Source: Planctomycetota bacterium (GTDB lineage: Bacteria > Planctomycetota > UBA1135 > GCA-002686595). From it: a DNA stretch of 49,678 nucleotides. The notes beneath the pieces are model-generated. The model saw only the letters and a list, made by a program, of their open reading frames with translations. It had not been told where the DNA came from and did not search any database. The position numbers and the translations under genes are program-made. Numbering within the stretch: position 1 is the first letter of the stretch; each line of letters starts with the position of its first letter. Location of the stretch: assembly GCA_016779225.1 (NCBI GenBank), contig JADHNZ010000023.1, positions 1 to 49,678 of the forward strand, in the 5' to 3' direction. Of this stretch, positions 42,797 through 49,678 are shown one piece after another.

Positions 42797-44080
42797 TCAG
42801 CGTCCGTCGCCCTCAGGCGCGGACTCGTCGCCGTTGGCCTTCTTCTCGAGGCCCTCGATGCGCATCAGGCTGGTGCGGATCATCTTCTGGCCCTTGGGCC
42901 CGAGGACCTCGAGGCCTCGCTCTCCCAGGCCGCGTGCGATGGACCACACCTGCAGGCGGTTCGCCTTGCTCATGAAGAGCGTGTAGGCGCGTCCGGTGGG
43001 GACCTGATCGAGGACGAACTCGGCCAGCTCGGAGGCCTGGCGGCCAAGGCCGACCGCGAGGAGCACCTCGTAGTGCAGGGCCGCGTCGCGGACGAGCATG
43101 TTGCGACTCTCGTTGTAGCCGTGGGCGACCTGCGGGACCGGAAGGCCCGGGTCCTCCTCGTAGGCCTTGAACGCCTCAAGGCGGGCCTTGAGGAACGCGA
43201 GCGGCTCGGGGACGAGCTCATGCACGAGGGCGTAGTGGCGGTAGGCCACGATCCACTCGAGGTCCTGCAGGAGCAGCTGCTCCTGCATCCCGCGCTGGAC
43301 GGGGTCGGTGCTGTCCAGCAGGGCGAAGGTCTCCTGGGTGTCGTGCTCGGCGCGCAGCCAGAAGTTGAAGCGCACCAGCTCGTGGATGTCGCGCGGTGTC
43401 GCGGTTCCTGCGGCGACCTTGGCCAGCAGGTTGTCCCTGCGCGCGATGAGGCGCGGGGCCGCGTTGTCGCTGGACACCTTCATGTAGGCGATCCGCTTGA
43501 GCAGGAACTCAAGGATGCGGTCACGAAGGCCGGGGATCTGCTGGTCGGCGTTATCGAGGACCCAGAGGTAGGCCGCGAGGCACTCCTCTGGCTCGTTGCC
43601 CGTGCTGAACAGGTGGTTGGCGAAGCCCAGCCAGGCGTAGGGGTCCTCCGCGGCGTCGCCCTCCGGGCGCGCGGGAGCACCCATCCCGATGAGCGCGAGC
43701 TCGAAGGTGAGCAGGAAGGTGCGGGCATCCATGCCTCCCTCCACGCGCTCGACGAGCCCCTGGTCGGGGGTCAGCAGGACCGTGGAGGGTGCGACTTGCG
43801 CGGCGAGGCGGCTCACCAGCTTCTGCTCCTCCGCTGGCTTGCGCTGGACTGCGACCGTGTGCTTCTTGAGCCAGGCCGCCAGCTCAGGGTCGCGGAAGAT
43901 CTGCTGCATGCGACGGCACTCGGGCAGCTCGAGGTCGTAGAACCAGATGAGGACTGGCTTGTTCTCCTCGGTGGCCCTCACGAACGCATCCGCGGCCGTC
44001 AGGTCCAGGAAGGGGCTCTCGGGGGCCTGGGCCGCCTGCACGGGCAGGGCGGCGAGCAGCAGCGCGGGGATCGACAGCAT
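42797..44080 (-). CDS. Exported thioredoxin-fold protein lacking CxxC
   Basis: A 427-residue periplasmic protein: signal peptide MLSIPALLLAALPVQAAQA, then a thioredoxin-like domain (about 25-135) with FVRATEENKPVLIWFYDLELPECRRMQQIF and AAQVAPSTVLLTPDQGLVERVEGG, followed by a helical C-terminal region with DPYAWLGFANHLFSTGNEPEECLAAYLWVLDNA, TPR-like. The usual CxxC reads LPEC, with a single Cys, so it is not a normal disulfide oxidoreductase. The ATG at 44080 was chosen for the signal peptide; TAGACT lies about 46 nt upstream. It is the first gene of the five-gene leftward cassette. Confidence 0.8.
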   Translation of the reverse strand: MLSIPALLLAALPVQAAQAPESPFLDLTAADAFVRATEENKPVLIWFYDLELPECRRMQQIFRDPELAAWLKKHTVAVQRKPAEEQKLVSRLAAQVAPSTVLLTPDQGLVERVEGGMDARTFLLTFELALIGMGAPARPEGDAAEDPYAWLGFANHLFSTGNEPEECLAAYLWVLDNADQQIPGLRDRILEFLLKRIAYMKVSSDNAAPRLIARRDNLLAKVAAGTATPRDIHELVRFNFWLRAEHDTQETFALLDSTDPVQRGMQEQLLLQDLEWIVAYRHYALVHELVPEPLAFLKARLEAFKAYEEDPGLPVPQVAHGYNESRNMLVRDAALHYEVLLAVGLGRQASELAEFVLDQVPTGRAYTLFMSKANRLQVWSIARGLGERGLEVLGPKGQKMIRTSLMRIEGLEKKANGDESAPEGDGR

Positions 44081-44126
44081 CGTCGTGGGTACGGAGGGGT
44101 TTCGCCGGCGTTGGCCCGGCAGCGTG

Positions 44127-44132
44127 AGTCTA
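44127..44132 (-). promoter_or_regulatory. Candidate -10 element (TAGACT) for the envelope cassette
   Basis: TAGACT on the minus strand lies 46 nt upstream of the ATG at 44080, predicting a leader of roughly 40 nt. It would drive all five genes down to 38164. Confidence 0.5.
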
Positions 44133-44170
44133 GCGGGCAGGTCGTGGGGAGCAGCACGCCGTGGAGGGGC

Positions 44171-44194
44171 AGGGGGCCCGCAGGCGGGCCCCCT
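44171..44194 (-). terminator. Strong hairpin after the receiver-Fis gene
   Basis: AGGGGGCCCG and CGGGCCCCCT form a perfect 10-bp stem with a 4-nt loop, beginning 18 nt after the stop of the regulator and upstream of the cassette promoter. There is no T-tract, as with the hairpin after rpsA. Confidence 0.65.
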
Positions 44195-44212
44195 GGTCCC
44201 CACGGGGCGGCG

Positions 44213-44824
44213 TCAGCCGGCCTGGCGGTGACGGTACGAGCGCAGGTCGTACCGGTCGATCTTCCGGTAGAGGGTCGCACGCCCGATCTTCAGGCGGGTC
44301 GCCGTCTCCTTCACGTTCCAGCCCGTGGTGAACAGGGCGTGGACCAGGATCTCGCGCTCGTACTGGGCGAAGGTGCGAATCTCACCGGGGGCGGTGAAGC
44401 TCGTGATGGCGTTCTGCTGGGGGGCACCGCTCTGGAGCTGCTCGACGCGCTCCTGAAGCTCCTGGCGCTCGAGGACATGGTCCACAGCGCTCACCAGGCG
44501 AGGCTCCTCCATGGGGCAGAGGATGAAGTCGTCGGCGCTGCGATCCAGCATCGAGCTGGCTTCGTCGATCTCCACGCCCTGGGCGAGCAGGATGATGCCG
44601 ATGTCCTTCTGGATGCTGCGGAAGTGCTCGGCCGGGCGCTCGGCGGGCAGGTCGCTGAGGTGGACGGGGGTCACGATGACTCCCGGCTCCTCCTCGAGGG
44701 CGACGCGGCGGGCTTCTGCGGCGCTGCGGGCGCGGCGGACATCGTGGCCACCGCGCTCGAGGCGGGCGCCAATGCGGGCGAGGGCTGCGGGGTCGTCATG
44801 GACGACGAGAATGATGTGATTCAT
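44213..44824 (-). CDS. Degenerate receiver plus Fis-type HTH regulator
   Basis: A 203-residue protein with a receiver-like domain (1-120) directly joined to a Fis-type helix-turn-helix (EILVHALFTTGWNVKETATRLKIGRATLYRKIDRYDL), without the AAA+ domain of NtrC. The acidic pair (HDD at 9-11) is present. The acceptor Asp is replaced by Pro53 (VIVTPVHL) and the conserved Lys by Cys103 (FILCPM), so phosphorylation cannot follow the usual route. The ATG at 44824 is preceded by GGGAG with 10-nt spacing. It is expected to be a DNA-binding regulator with its own or neighbouring genes as candidates. Confidence 0.85.
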   Translation of the reverse strand: MNHIILVVHDDPAALARIGARLERGGHDVRRARSAAEARRVALEEEPGVIVTPVHLSDLPAERPAEHFRSIQKDIGIILLAQGVEIDEASSMLDRSADDFILCPMEEPRLVSAVDHVLERQELQERVEQLQSGAPQQNAITSFTAPGEIRTFAQYEREILVHALFTTGWNVKETATRLKIGRATLYRKIDRYDLRSYRHRQAG

Positions 44825-44928
44825 AGGTGATCAACTCCCATTGGGGGACAGCACTCGAATCGAGACGCGGCTGTTCCGACCTTGCGCCCATCTGCGAATT
44901 CCGTGCGCCGGCCTGGGACGGGGCCCCC

Positions 44929-44934
44929 TAGACT
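44929..44934 (+). promoter_or_regulatory. Candidate -10 element (TAGACT) for the DUF72 gene
   Basis: TAGACT ends seven bases before the ATG at 44942, predicting a leaderless transcript. No -35 match was seen. Confidence 0.5.
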
Positions 44935-44941
44935 GCCCCGG

Positions 44942-45859
44942 ATGGAGACGCAGGAGGGGCTGTTCGAGGGGCCTGAGGGCTCCGAGGCCTCCCAGGAGGC
45001 GCCTCCGGGCGGCGTCCGCCTGGGCACGAGCAGCTGGTCGGAGCGGGGCTGGGTAGGGCCCTTCTATCCCCCGGGGACCGCACCGGCTGCCTTCCTCGCC
45101 CACTACGCGCGGGAGTTCACGGCCGTGGAGGCGGATGTGACCTACTACCGCGTGCCCAGCCTGCGCATGGTGGAGGGCTGGCGCGACCGCACCCCGCCCT
45201 CCTTCAGGCTGTGCGCCAAGTTCCCGCGTGAGGTGGTCCACGCCGGAGAGGGGCGCGTCCCCGATCCGGGCGAGCTCTTGTCGGGCCGGCGGGCCCTGGC
45301 CTCAGCTGAGGCCTTCGTCGGCGCCATGCTGACCCTGGGGCGTCGCTGCGGGCCCCTCCTGCTCCAGTTCCCCTGGCTGTCTCGGGGGGCCTTCCCCGAG
45401 CCCGGACCCTTCCTGGAGCGCCTTGCGGCGTTCCTGACGCGACTCCCCCGGGAGGTCCGGGTGGCGGTCGAGATCCGCAACCAGGAGTGGCTGCGGGAGG
45501 ACCTGCTGGCCGTGCTCCGCGAGGCCGGGGCCGGCCTCGTGCTAGCCGACCTGCCGCGCATGGAGCACCCCGACACGGCCCCGCCCGGGTTCGACCTGCT
45601 CACCAGCGACTTCCTCTATGTGCGCCTGATCGGCGACCGCAGGGTGACGGATGCCCTGACCAGCTCGTTCGATCGCGTGGTCGTGGACCGGGATGAGCGC
45701 ATCGAGCGCTGGGCGGAATGGCTCGCCCCCATGAGCGCCAGGGCCACGGAGACCTTTGCCTTTGCGAACAACCACTTCGCAGGCCATGGCCCTGCCACCG
45801 TTCGGTCCTTGGCGGCGGCTCTCGCGCGCCTCGGAGTGGAGCCCCGGCAGCCAGGCTAG
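44942..45859 (+). CDS. DUF72 (YecE-like) family protein
   Basis: A 305-residue TIM-barrel-type protein of the widespread DUF72 family, whose function is unknown. Motifs seen: LGTSSWSERGWVGPFYPPG near residue 30, FTAVEADVTYYRVPS, FRLCAKFPREVVHA, GPLLLQFP, VAVEIRNQEWL and FANNHFAGHGPATVRSL at the C-terminus, in the family's order. The ATG at 44942 was favoured because it lies just after a TAGACT box; an upstream ATG at 44882 would extend into the promoter. Divergent from the regulator gene, so it is a candidate target. Confidence 0.9.
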   Translation: METQEGLFEGPEGSEASQEAPPGGVRLGTSSWSERGWVGPFYPPGTAPAAFLAHYAREFTAVEADVTYYRVPSLRMVEGWRDRTPPSFRLCAKFPREVVHAGEGRVPDPGELLSGRRALASAEAFVGAMLTLGRRCGPLLLQFPWLSRGAFPEPGPFLERLAAFLTRLPREVRVAVEIRNQEWLREDLLAVLREAGAGLVLADLPRMEHPDTAPPGFDLLTSDFLYVRLIGDRRVTDALTSSFDRVVVDRDERIERWAEWLAPMSARATETFAFANNHFAGHGPATVRSLAAALARLGVEPRQPG

Positions 45860-45952
45860 CGTTCGCGCGGAACCTCAGGCGGTCGACAGCCGTCCCAACG
45901 ATGCCTGGCGGGCCTCGTACCATCCTGTTGACGTCGGAAGGGGAGACCCCGA

Positions 45953-45970
45953 TCCGGGACCCGTCCCGGA
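45953..45970. terminator. Hairpin between DUF72 and MORN-like genes
   Basis: TCCGGGA and TCCCGGA form a 7-bp stem with a 4-nt loop, 93 nt past the DUF72 stop. It may end that transcript. The 215-nt gap 45860-46074 otherwise shows a TTGACG at 45928-45933 without a good -10 box. Confidence 0.3.
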
Positions 45971-46074
45971 GGGTTCGCCAGGCACCCCCTCCTTCGGGGC
46001 GCGAGGCGGGCTCCAGGGGGAAAGGTGCTCCTGCCGACGCTTGAACCTGGAGGGTCGCTCCCTCCTCGAGTCCC

Positions 46075-46968
46075 ATGCGTGCGCTGTTGACCCTGCTCCC
46101 CCTCCTGCTCCTCCACGGTGAGGACGCGACTTCCCAGGACCCCAGCTCGCCTCCCCTCGAGGGCGAGGTCGTCACGGTCCTCCACCCGTCGGGCATGAAG
46201 GCGCGCGAGGGCCGCGTCGCGCGCGGCCGACGCGTGGGCCTCTGGAAGGGCTGGCACGAGAACGGCAAGCAGGCCTACGAGGGCTCGTACGAGGACTACA
46301 CGCGCGTGGGTCCGTGGCGCTTCTGGCGCCCCAACGGCAAGCTGCGCAGCGAGGGCGGCTTCCGCGAGGGGCAGCGTGAGGGCGAGTGGATCGTCTACCA
46401 CGCCACGGGCCGGAAGCAGGTCCAGGGCTCCTGGGACGACGGCCGCCGCGTGGGGGTCTTCCTGCGCTGGGACAAGGACGGCAACCCGACCGTGCGCCAC
46501 GAGTGGCGTGACGGCAAGGAGCACGGTCCCTATGTGGCCTTCCACCCAGGCGGGAACAAGGCCGAGGAGGGCCGCTGCGAGGACGGCGCGCGCGTGGGCA
46601 TCTGGAGCAGCTGGCATCCGAACGGGAAGCTCGAGCGCACGGGGACCTATGTGCTCGGCAAGGAGGACGGCCAGTGGTCCATCCATGACCAGGACGGAGT
46701 CCTGCAGGCCCGAGGTCCCTATGTTCAGGGGATCCAACACGGCGTCTGGACGAGCTTTCACCCCAACGGGGAGAAGGCCGCGGAGGGGCCCGTGGTGAAC
46801 GGGGTCCAGTCAGGCACCTACACCGAGTGGTGGCCCAGCGGCGAGCGCCGGTGTGAGGGCCCTGTGCAGGCCGGGCTGCGCGAGGGCGAGTGGATCTTCT
46901 GGGATCGCAAGGGCGTCGTGGACGCGAGCCTGAGCGGCAAGTACGAGGCGGGGAAGAAGGTCCTGTGA
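46075..46968 (+). CDS. Exported MORN-like (YwqK-type) repeat protein
   Basis: A 297-residue secreted protein: signal peptide MRALLTLLPLLLLHG, then about ten repeats of roughly 23 residues with the pattern G-x-W-x-x-(W/Y)-x-x-N/G-K, such as VGLWKGWHENGKQAYEGSY, VGPWRFWRPNGKLRSEGGF and VGIWSSWHPNGKLERTGTY. This is the MORN-variant found in 'YwqK family antitoxin' proteins, though the antitoxin label is a family name only and no toxin is visible. Such repeats form beta-hairpin solenoids. It overlaps the next gene's start by one base, so the two are co-translated. Confidence 0.85.
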   Translation: MRALLTLLPLLLLHGEDATSQDPSSPPLEGEVVTVLHPSGMKAREGRVARGRRVGLWKGWHENGKQAYEGSYEDYTRVGPWRFWRPNGKLRSEGGFREGQREGEWIVYHATGRKQVQGSWDDGRRVGVFLRWDKDGNPTVRHEWRDGKEHGPYVAFHPGGNKAEEGRCEDGARVGIWSSWHPNGKLERTGTYVLGKEDGQWSIHDQDGVLQARGPYVQGIQHGVWTSFHPNGEKAAEGPVVNGVQSGTYTEWWPSGERRCEGPVQAGLREGEWIFWDRKGVVDASLSGKYEAGKKVL

Positions 46969-47981
46969 TGCGCCTCGTCCTCCTCTCGGCCGCCCTGCTC
47001 GCCAGCGCGAGTGAGGTCGCTCCCCAGTTCACGCCCCGGGCTCAAGCGAGCCTGCGGCGCACCTTCGAGGCCAAGCACGACCTCGTGCTCGAGGGCTTCA
47101 AGCAGACCGTTGGCGACGGGGAGACCGCCCAGCTCCCCGGGGGGGCACGCTTCGTCTCCTCCCAGCGGCTGGTCTTCGACGACGAGGTCGGTGCGGTGGA
47201 CGGCGGGCGCCCGCTGACCCTCCGGCGGCGCTTCATCTCGCTGGAGACCGGGGGCGACCTCGCGCCGCCGGAGGTGGAGGGCGTCATCAAGGCCACGGCC
47301 ACCTCGCCCCTTGTGGGTGCGAGTGTTCTCTACACCTGGGTCCCCGAGGAGCAGGAGTACGGCCGCTTCTATGACGCGCGCGAGGAGAGCGAGGAGCTGC
47401 TCCCCGGCACGGCGGCGGATCCCTTCCTCGCCTTCCTTCAGCCGCCCTCGCCCGAGGCCGCGAGCTGGGAGGTCCCCGCCTCCAAGCTCCTGGGACTCCT
47501 GGCCCCGGGCGGCGACCTTGGCTTCGCCCCCGGCGAGGAGCGAGAGGGGCGTCGTATGTCGCGCACGCTGGTGAACGGCGTGGGTGGAGGGCTCGAGATG
47601 GCCTTTGGCGGGGACGCCGAGGGCTCCCTCCGCGTCTCGCGTGGGAGTGCGGAGACCGACGAGACCGGAACCGTCTGGCCCACCCTGCGTCTGAGCCTGG
47701 ACGGGCGCTGGCGCTCCACCGTCACCGAGCGGCTCAACGCGACCCTGCTCGGCCGCGAGCAGGAGCAGGGCTCCTCCTTCGAGCACGGCAGCCTCACGCT
47801 CGGCGTGACCGGCACCGGAACGATCCGCCTGGATCCCCAGACGGGCCGGCCCCGGTCCCTCTCCCTCGAGTGCGTGGAGGATGTCTCCATGCGCATCGTG
47901 GAGGTGCTCCCGGGCGGCGTCCGCTTCCGCCAGGAGATGGCCATGCGCGGTCGCCTCTCGATCACTCACGAGGCGCGGTAG
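46968..47981 (+). CDS. Exported protein of unknown function paired with the MORN-like protein
   Basis: A 337-residue secreted protein: signal peptide MRLVLLSAALLASASEVAP, mature part beta-rich, with EGFKQTVGDGETAQLPGG, LTLRRRFISLETGGDLAPPEVEG, and a C-terminal barrel-like tail with LECVEDVSMRIVEVLPGGVRFRQEMAMRGRLSI. No family recognised; it could be a lipid- or glycan-binding beta protein. The ATG at 46968 shares one base with the upstream stop (TGATG). It converges on the protease gene with 32 nt between stops. Confidence 0.7.
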   Translation: MRLVLLSAALLASASEVAPQFTPRAQASLRRTFEAKHDLVLEGFKQTVGDGETAQLPGGARFVSSQRLVFDDEVGAVDGGRPLTLRRRFISLETGGDLAPPEVEGVIKATATSPLVGASVLYTWVPEEQEYGRFYDAREESEELLPGTAADPFLAFLQPPSPEAASWEVPASKLLGLLAPGGDLGFAPGEEREGRRMSRTLVNGVGGGLEMAFGGDAEGSLRVSRGSAETDETGTVWPTLRLSLDGRWRSTVTERLNATLLGREQEQGSSFEHGSLTLGVTGTGTIRLDPQTGRPRSLSLECVEDVSMRIVEVLPGGVRFRQEMAMRGRLSITHEAR

Positions 47982-48013
47982 CGCGGGTGGTCGCGCCCGC
48001 AGGGCTCTGCCGC

Positions 48014-49366
48014 TCAGGGCAGCAGGGTCATGCGGAGGCCGTTGCTCAGGGCCGCTCCACCGGGCTGGCTTGCGTCGAGCGTCCAGGCCTGCAGGCGCCA
48101 GGGAGTGCCTGCCGTCCCCTGCAGCGGAACGACCAGGTCTCCCGACCCGTCGGCCGCGGAGGTTCCTGCCGCGAGCCGCGCCAGAGGCCGGGCCACCAGC
48201 AGGGTTCCGAAGGGCAGGGGCTGGGCCTGCTCTGCCAGGCCGCCGAACACGAGGACGGGAGCGGAGGGGAGGGCACCCTCCCAGCGGACGCGGGCGCTTC
48301 CCGTGGTGGACGAGGGCAGGGCCTCCCAGTGGAGCCGGAACTCCCCGGCGGCCGTTGAGCCTGCGCTGCCGTACGGCTCCGGCGGCGTCCAGCCGAAGTC
48401 CACGCCGGGGTCGTAGGGCCAGGCGTTGCTGAGGTCCGAGGGGCCGAAGCCCGGCCGGCGCACGAGGACATCACCGCGGCCCGCGCCCGGTGGCGGGGTC
48501 ATCACAATCCGTGTGCCACCTGCGCTGGAGGCCACGCCTCCCCGGCGCAGCGGCTTCTTCAGGGCCGGCACCTGACCCTGCGTGAACCAGAGCTCGTTGC
48601 TGGTGGGGTGGAAGTGCTCGCCCTCCAGGACGAGCTGGCCCGCCGACCAGGACGCCCCGGTGATGCGGGGCTTGTCCAGGGCGTGCGGTCCGTAGATCGC
48701 CTGCACGCCGGCGATGTCGTCGGCGTGGAGCGAGCGGTGGCTGATGGCGTCGTCGGTCGGGATCCCGGCGAACATGGTCGCGTCGGGCTCTGCGCTGTGC
48801 TGGAGGCCGAGGGCGTGGCCGTACTCGTGGCAGGCGATGCCCTGGATGTCCATGGGGTCGTCGCCGTCCAGGACCAGGCCGGGACCATCGTTCCAGGTCC
48901 GCGGGTCGTCGTAGAAGCGGATCCTCCAGCCGTCGCCGGAGGGGATCTCCGTGAAGGCGAGGATGGAGGCCGGGATGTGGATCACCGAGATGATGTTCCC
49001 GTTGGTGCCTCCGGGCACGACCGCCCGGCCGCTGTAGAGGGAGTCGAAGTTGGCGCCGCCGGAGCCCAGGCAGTCCTGGGTGGGGTCGGAGAGCCCGGTG
49101 CCGTGTGCGGACGAGCCCCACTCGGCAACGCCCTTGCGGATGGCCAGCTCGGCCCCAAGGGAGCCGGGGAAGTCGGGGTCTGGGGCCAGGTTGTCGTTGG
49201 CCTCGGGGTCGCCGAAGTCGGCCAGGATCCGGTAGTGGCGCTGGGTCAGGTCCAGCACATCTCCCGAGAGGTTGTACGAGTGTCCACGCTCGGGCAGGGA
49301 GAGCCCAAGGGCTCCCGCGACGAGCCCTGCGGCGAGGGCCAAGCGGTGCAGGCGTACGGTCGTCAA
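48014..49366 (-). CDS. Secreted matrixin-type zinc metalloprotease
   Basis: A 450-residue exported protease. The signal peptide begins [21 protein letters not shown] with a TTG start at 49366; the longer frame upstream is not signal-like. The zinc motif [11 protein letters not shown] (HExxHxxGxxH) is followed by a Met-turn-like ATMF. An IPT/TIG-like segment follows, [21 protein letters not shown], then a C-terminal module ending [12 protein letters not shown], a type of C-terminal domain I associate with secreted planctomycete proteins. TAGGAT on the minus strand (49402-49407) is a candidate -10 box. Divergent from htpG. Confidence 0.85.
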   Translation of the reverse strand: MTTVRLHRLALAAGLVAGALGLSLPERGHSYNLSGDVLDLTQRHYRILADFGDPEANDNLAPDPDFPGSLGAELAIRKGVAEWGSSAHGTGLSDPTQDCLGSGGANFDSLYSGRAVVPGGTNGNIISVIHIPASILAFTEIPSGDGWRIRFYDDPRTWNDGPGLVLDGDDPMDIQGIACHEYGHALGLQHSAEPDATMFAGIPTDDAISHRSLHADDIAGVQAIYGPHALDKPRITGASWSAGQLVLEGEHFHPTSNELWFTQGQVPALKKPLRRGGVASSAGGTRIVMTPPPGAGRGDVLVRRPGFGPSDLSNAWPYDPGVDFGWTPPEPYGSAGSTAAGEFRLHWEALPSSTTGSARVRWEGALPSAPVLVFGGLAEQAQPLPFGTLLVARPLARLAAGTSAADGSGDLVVPLQGTAGTPWRLQAWTLDASQPGGAALSNGLRMTLLP

Positions 49367-49401
49367 GGAGTGCGGGCGCGGTGGTGCCCTCCGTCCAACC
49401 A

Positions 49402-49407
49402 ATCCTA
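49402..49407 (-). promoter_or_regulatory. Candidate -10 element (TAGGAT) for the protease gene
   Basis: TAGGAT on the minus strand lies about 35 nt before the TTG start, within the 151-nt divergent region shared with htpG. No -35 box was recognised. Confidence 0.35.
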
Positions 49408-49439
49408 GCCCGGTCGCCGGGATCGGGCCGGACAGGCCC

Positions 49440-49468
49440 CTTGAAGCGCGTGGAGCGCCGCCCAGAAT
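49440..49468 (+). promoter_or_regulatory. Candidate heat-shock (sigma-32-like) promoter for htpG
   Basis: CTTGAAG and CCCAGAAT are separated by 14 nt. The -35 part agrees with sigma-32 CTTGAAA; the -10 part is only a partial match to CCCCATnT. A start would fall about 45 nt before the htpG ATG. Confidence 0.35.
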
Positions 49469-49517
49469 GGCTGGCCCGTCTCGGATCGAGACCCCGCTCC
49501 AGACGGCCTCAGAGCCC

Positions 49518-49678
49518 ATGACCACTCAGGCCCAGACCCATCGGTTCGAGGCGGAGGTCCGCCAGGTCCTCGACCTCGTCATCCACTCGCTCTACTCGCA
49601 CCGTGAGGTGTTCCTGCGGGAGCTCCTCTCGAACGCCAGCGACGCCCTCGACAAGCTGCGCCACGAGGCCCTGACCAC
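49518..49678 (+). CDS. htpG: Chaperone HtpG (Hsp90), N-terminal fragment (3' truncated by window edge)
   Basis: Only the first ~53 residues are visible: [20 protein letters not shown] then [32 protein letters not shown]. These match the start of the Hsp90 ATPase domain, including the [12 protein letters not shown] stretch whose Asn and Asp lie in the nucleotide site. The ATG at 49518 gives the standard N-terminus. The gene continues beyond the window. A heat-shock-like promoter candidate lies upstream. Confidence 0.95.
   Translation, partial: MTTQAQTHRFEAEVRQVLDLVIHSLYSHREVFLRELLSNASDALDKLRHEALT

Noticed and set aside
46075..47981. Toxin-antitoxin module (YwqK-type antitoxin plus partner)
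   Set aside because: Both proteins carry signal peptides and neither resembles a toxin; the antitoxin name is a family label.

Overview
The window is about 50 kb of very G+C-rich DNA (roughly 70% by eye), densely packed with 42 protein genes. No rRNA, tRNA, CRISPR array, insertion sequence or prophage was seen, and no gene-free stretch exceeds 300 bases. The gene content is diderm: LpxH, a Wza-like exporter, and many signal-peptide or lipobox proteins. The secretome style (DUF1573-like and PEGA lipoproteins, sulfatase-fold protein, secreted protease with a C-terminal 'SNGLR' module), the PGNW-type EF-P and the frequent absence of Shine-Dalgarno sequences suggest a high-GC Planctomycetota or a relative. 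This is an inference, since no 16S rRNA is present.

Layout. 1-1284: 3' end of glmS. 1552-12136: a rightward exopolysaccharide locus (rmlA, rmlD, rmlB, Wza-like exporter, Wzz/GumC-like protein, O-ligase, asparagine-synthase-like amidotransferase, GT4, DUF3473 deacetylase). Several members resemble exosortase-A (XrtA) associated families, but no exosortase is in view. 12137-18032: two leftward genes for a 1401-residue helical-repeat protein and a degenerate histidine-kinase-like protein. 18213-21201: two GT2 glycosyltransferases (the second without catalytic aspartates) and an XrtA-type FemAB protein. 21198-23796: gmhB, a PEGA lipoprotein and a GT39-like membrane transferase. 23817-25943: efp and rpoN. 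26055-31156: a secreted protein, then rightward an FHA-like membrane protein, a degenerate GGDEF protein, an NtrC-type sigma-54 activator and lpxH. 31184-38139: a kynureninase-like PLP enzyme, cmk, plsC, rpsA, a lipoprotein and tyrS. 38164-44080: a tight leftward five-gene envelope cassette (DUF1573-like lipoprotein, Thr-type sulfatase-fold lipoprotein, small membrane protein, GT39-like transferase, thioredoxin-fold protein). 44213-48000: a degenerate receiver-Fis regulator, DUF72, and a secreted MORN-like pair. 48014-49678: a secreted matrixin-type protease and the start of htpG.

How it fits together. glmS, rmlABD, the GTs, Wza/Wzz/O-ligase, gmhB, lpxH and the GT39 enzymes all serve surface-glycan and outer-membrane biogenesis. 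rpoN and an NtrC-type activator co-transcribed with lpxH suggest sigma-54 control of envelope functions. Core genes (rpsA, cmk, tyrS, efp) are interspersed.

Sequence-level signals. The tetranucleotide ACGT is almost absent (11 found by eye), with Asp/Asn/His/Tyr codons ending in T before valine. A TAGACT-like hexamer recurs just upstream of transcription units, often so close to the start codon that leaderless mRNAs are predicted. Nine adjacent gene pairs overlap by ATGA, GTGA or TTGA. Four signalling or transferase proteins have lost their catalytic or phospho-acceptor residues.
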